This document shows positions 6,042 through 6,275 of a stretch of DNA of 6,275 bases, piece by piece. Positions within the stretch are counted from its first letter, which is position 1, and every line of letters starts with the position of its first letter. The position numbers and the translations under genes were made by a program. The notes under the pieces are model-generated. The model had not been told where the DNA came from and did no database searches. It saw only the letters and a list, made by a program, of their open reading frames with translations. Origin of the DNA: Arthrobacter sp. (GTDB lineage Bacteria > Actinomycetota > Actinomycetes > Actinomycetales > Micrococcaceae); NCBI GenBank assembly GCA_025464545.1, contig JAODMA010000424.1:1-6275 (forward strand), given 5' to 3'.

Positions 6042-6275
6042 TCAGGCGTCCCTCAGCCTGCCGTCCTTGAGCTCCAGGACGCGATGTGCGCTCATCCGCG
6101 CATATCCGAGATCGTGCGTGACCAGTACGACGGCGGCACCGCGCGCCGCGGCAGCCGCGGCGGCGGTCTGCAGCGCCTCCAGGCCGTGCCGGTCCAGCCC
6201 GATGGTGGGCTCGTCCAGCGCAAGGACGGCCGGCTCCCGGGCCAGCACGGTGGCCAGGGCGAGCAGCCGCTGCTG
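6042..6275 (-). CDS. ABC transporter ATP-binding protein, C-terminal part (truncated by window end)
   Basis: The last 77 residues of an ABC ATPase on the minus strand; the start and Walker A lie beyond 6275. The visible part begins with QQRLLALATVLARE, which directly follows the LSGGQ signature in this family. Then come Walker B with the catalytic glutamate (AVLALDEP, D21-E22 of the visible part), the D-loop TIGLD (24-28), an Ala-rich helix (39-45) and the switch histidine H54 in VLVTHDLGYA, ending with VLELKDGRLRDA. Such a subunit couples ATP hydrolysis to transport at the cytoplasmic membrane face. The LALDEPTIGLDRHG stretch recalls EcfA/CbiO-type (energy-coupling factor) ATPases of vitamin or metal uptake, but the fragment is too short to name a substrate. 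It converges on fadB with a 78-bp gap and so is not part of the fad operon. Confidence 0.85.
   Translation of the reverse strand, partial: QQRLLALATVLAREPAVLALDEPTIGLDRHGLEALQTAAAAAAARGAAVVLVTHDLGYARMSAHRVLELKDGRLRDA

Overview
The window reads as chromosomal DNA from a high-GC Gram-positive actinobacterium. Protein similarity recalled from memory points to the Arthrobacter/Pseudarthrobacter group of the Micrococcaceae, but the genus is an inference. Evidence for the phylum is the strong G/C bias at third codon positions, GTG starts, a DUF3000 gene (a family known from Actinobacteria) next to an HRDC-type ribonuclease D, and a fatty-acid oxidation pair of the actinobacterial type.

Layout: 1-93 is a GC-rich upstream region with a short tandem repeat and a probable leaderless promoter. 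94-741 (+) is a DUF3000 protein. 817-2178 (+) is a ribonuclease D-like 3'-5' exonuclease with a complete DEDDy active site. 2179-2499 is a 321-bp intergenic region whose right half holds a textbook repressible promoter, with a perfect 8-2-8 palindrome between the -35 and -10 boxes. 2500-3801 (+) is a thiolase (FadA, beta subunit) and 3798-5963 (+) the multifunctional FadB (enoyl-CoA hydratase plus 3-hydroxyacyl-CoA dehydrogenase); the two overlap by ATGA. 5964-6041 is a short convergent gap with small hairpins. 6042-6275 (-) is the C-terminal part of an ABC transporter ATPase whose start lies beyond the window.

How the genes work together: FadB should hydrate 2-enoyl-CoA and oxidise 3-hydroxyacyl-CoA, and FadA should cleave 3-ketoacyl-CoA to acetyl-CoA, together giving the last three steps of each beta-oxidation turn as an alpha/beta trifunctional complex. 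The operator-like palindrome suggests that a dedicated repressor, plausibly a TetR-type acyl-CoA sensor encoded elsewhere, controls the pair. DUF3000 and RNase D form a separate unit that appears to be RNA-related housekeeping.

I see no mobile element, CRISPR array, RNA gene, defence locus or other clearly new system. The most interesting signal is regulatory: the palindrome/promoter arrangement upstream of fadA, and the repeated half-site exactly 90 bp downstream at the fadA ribosome binding site.
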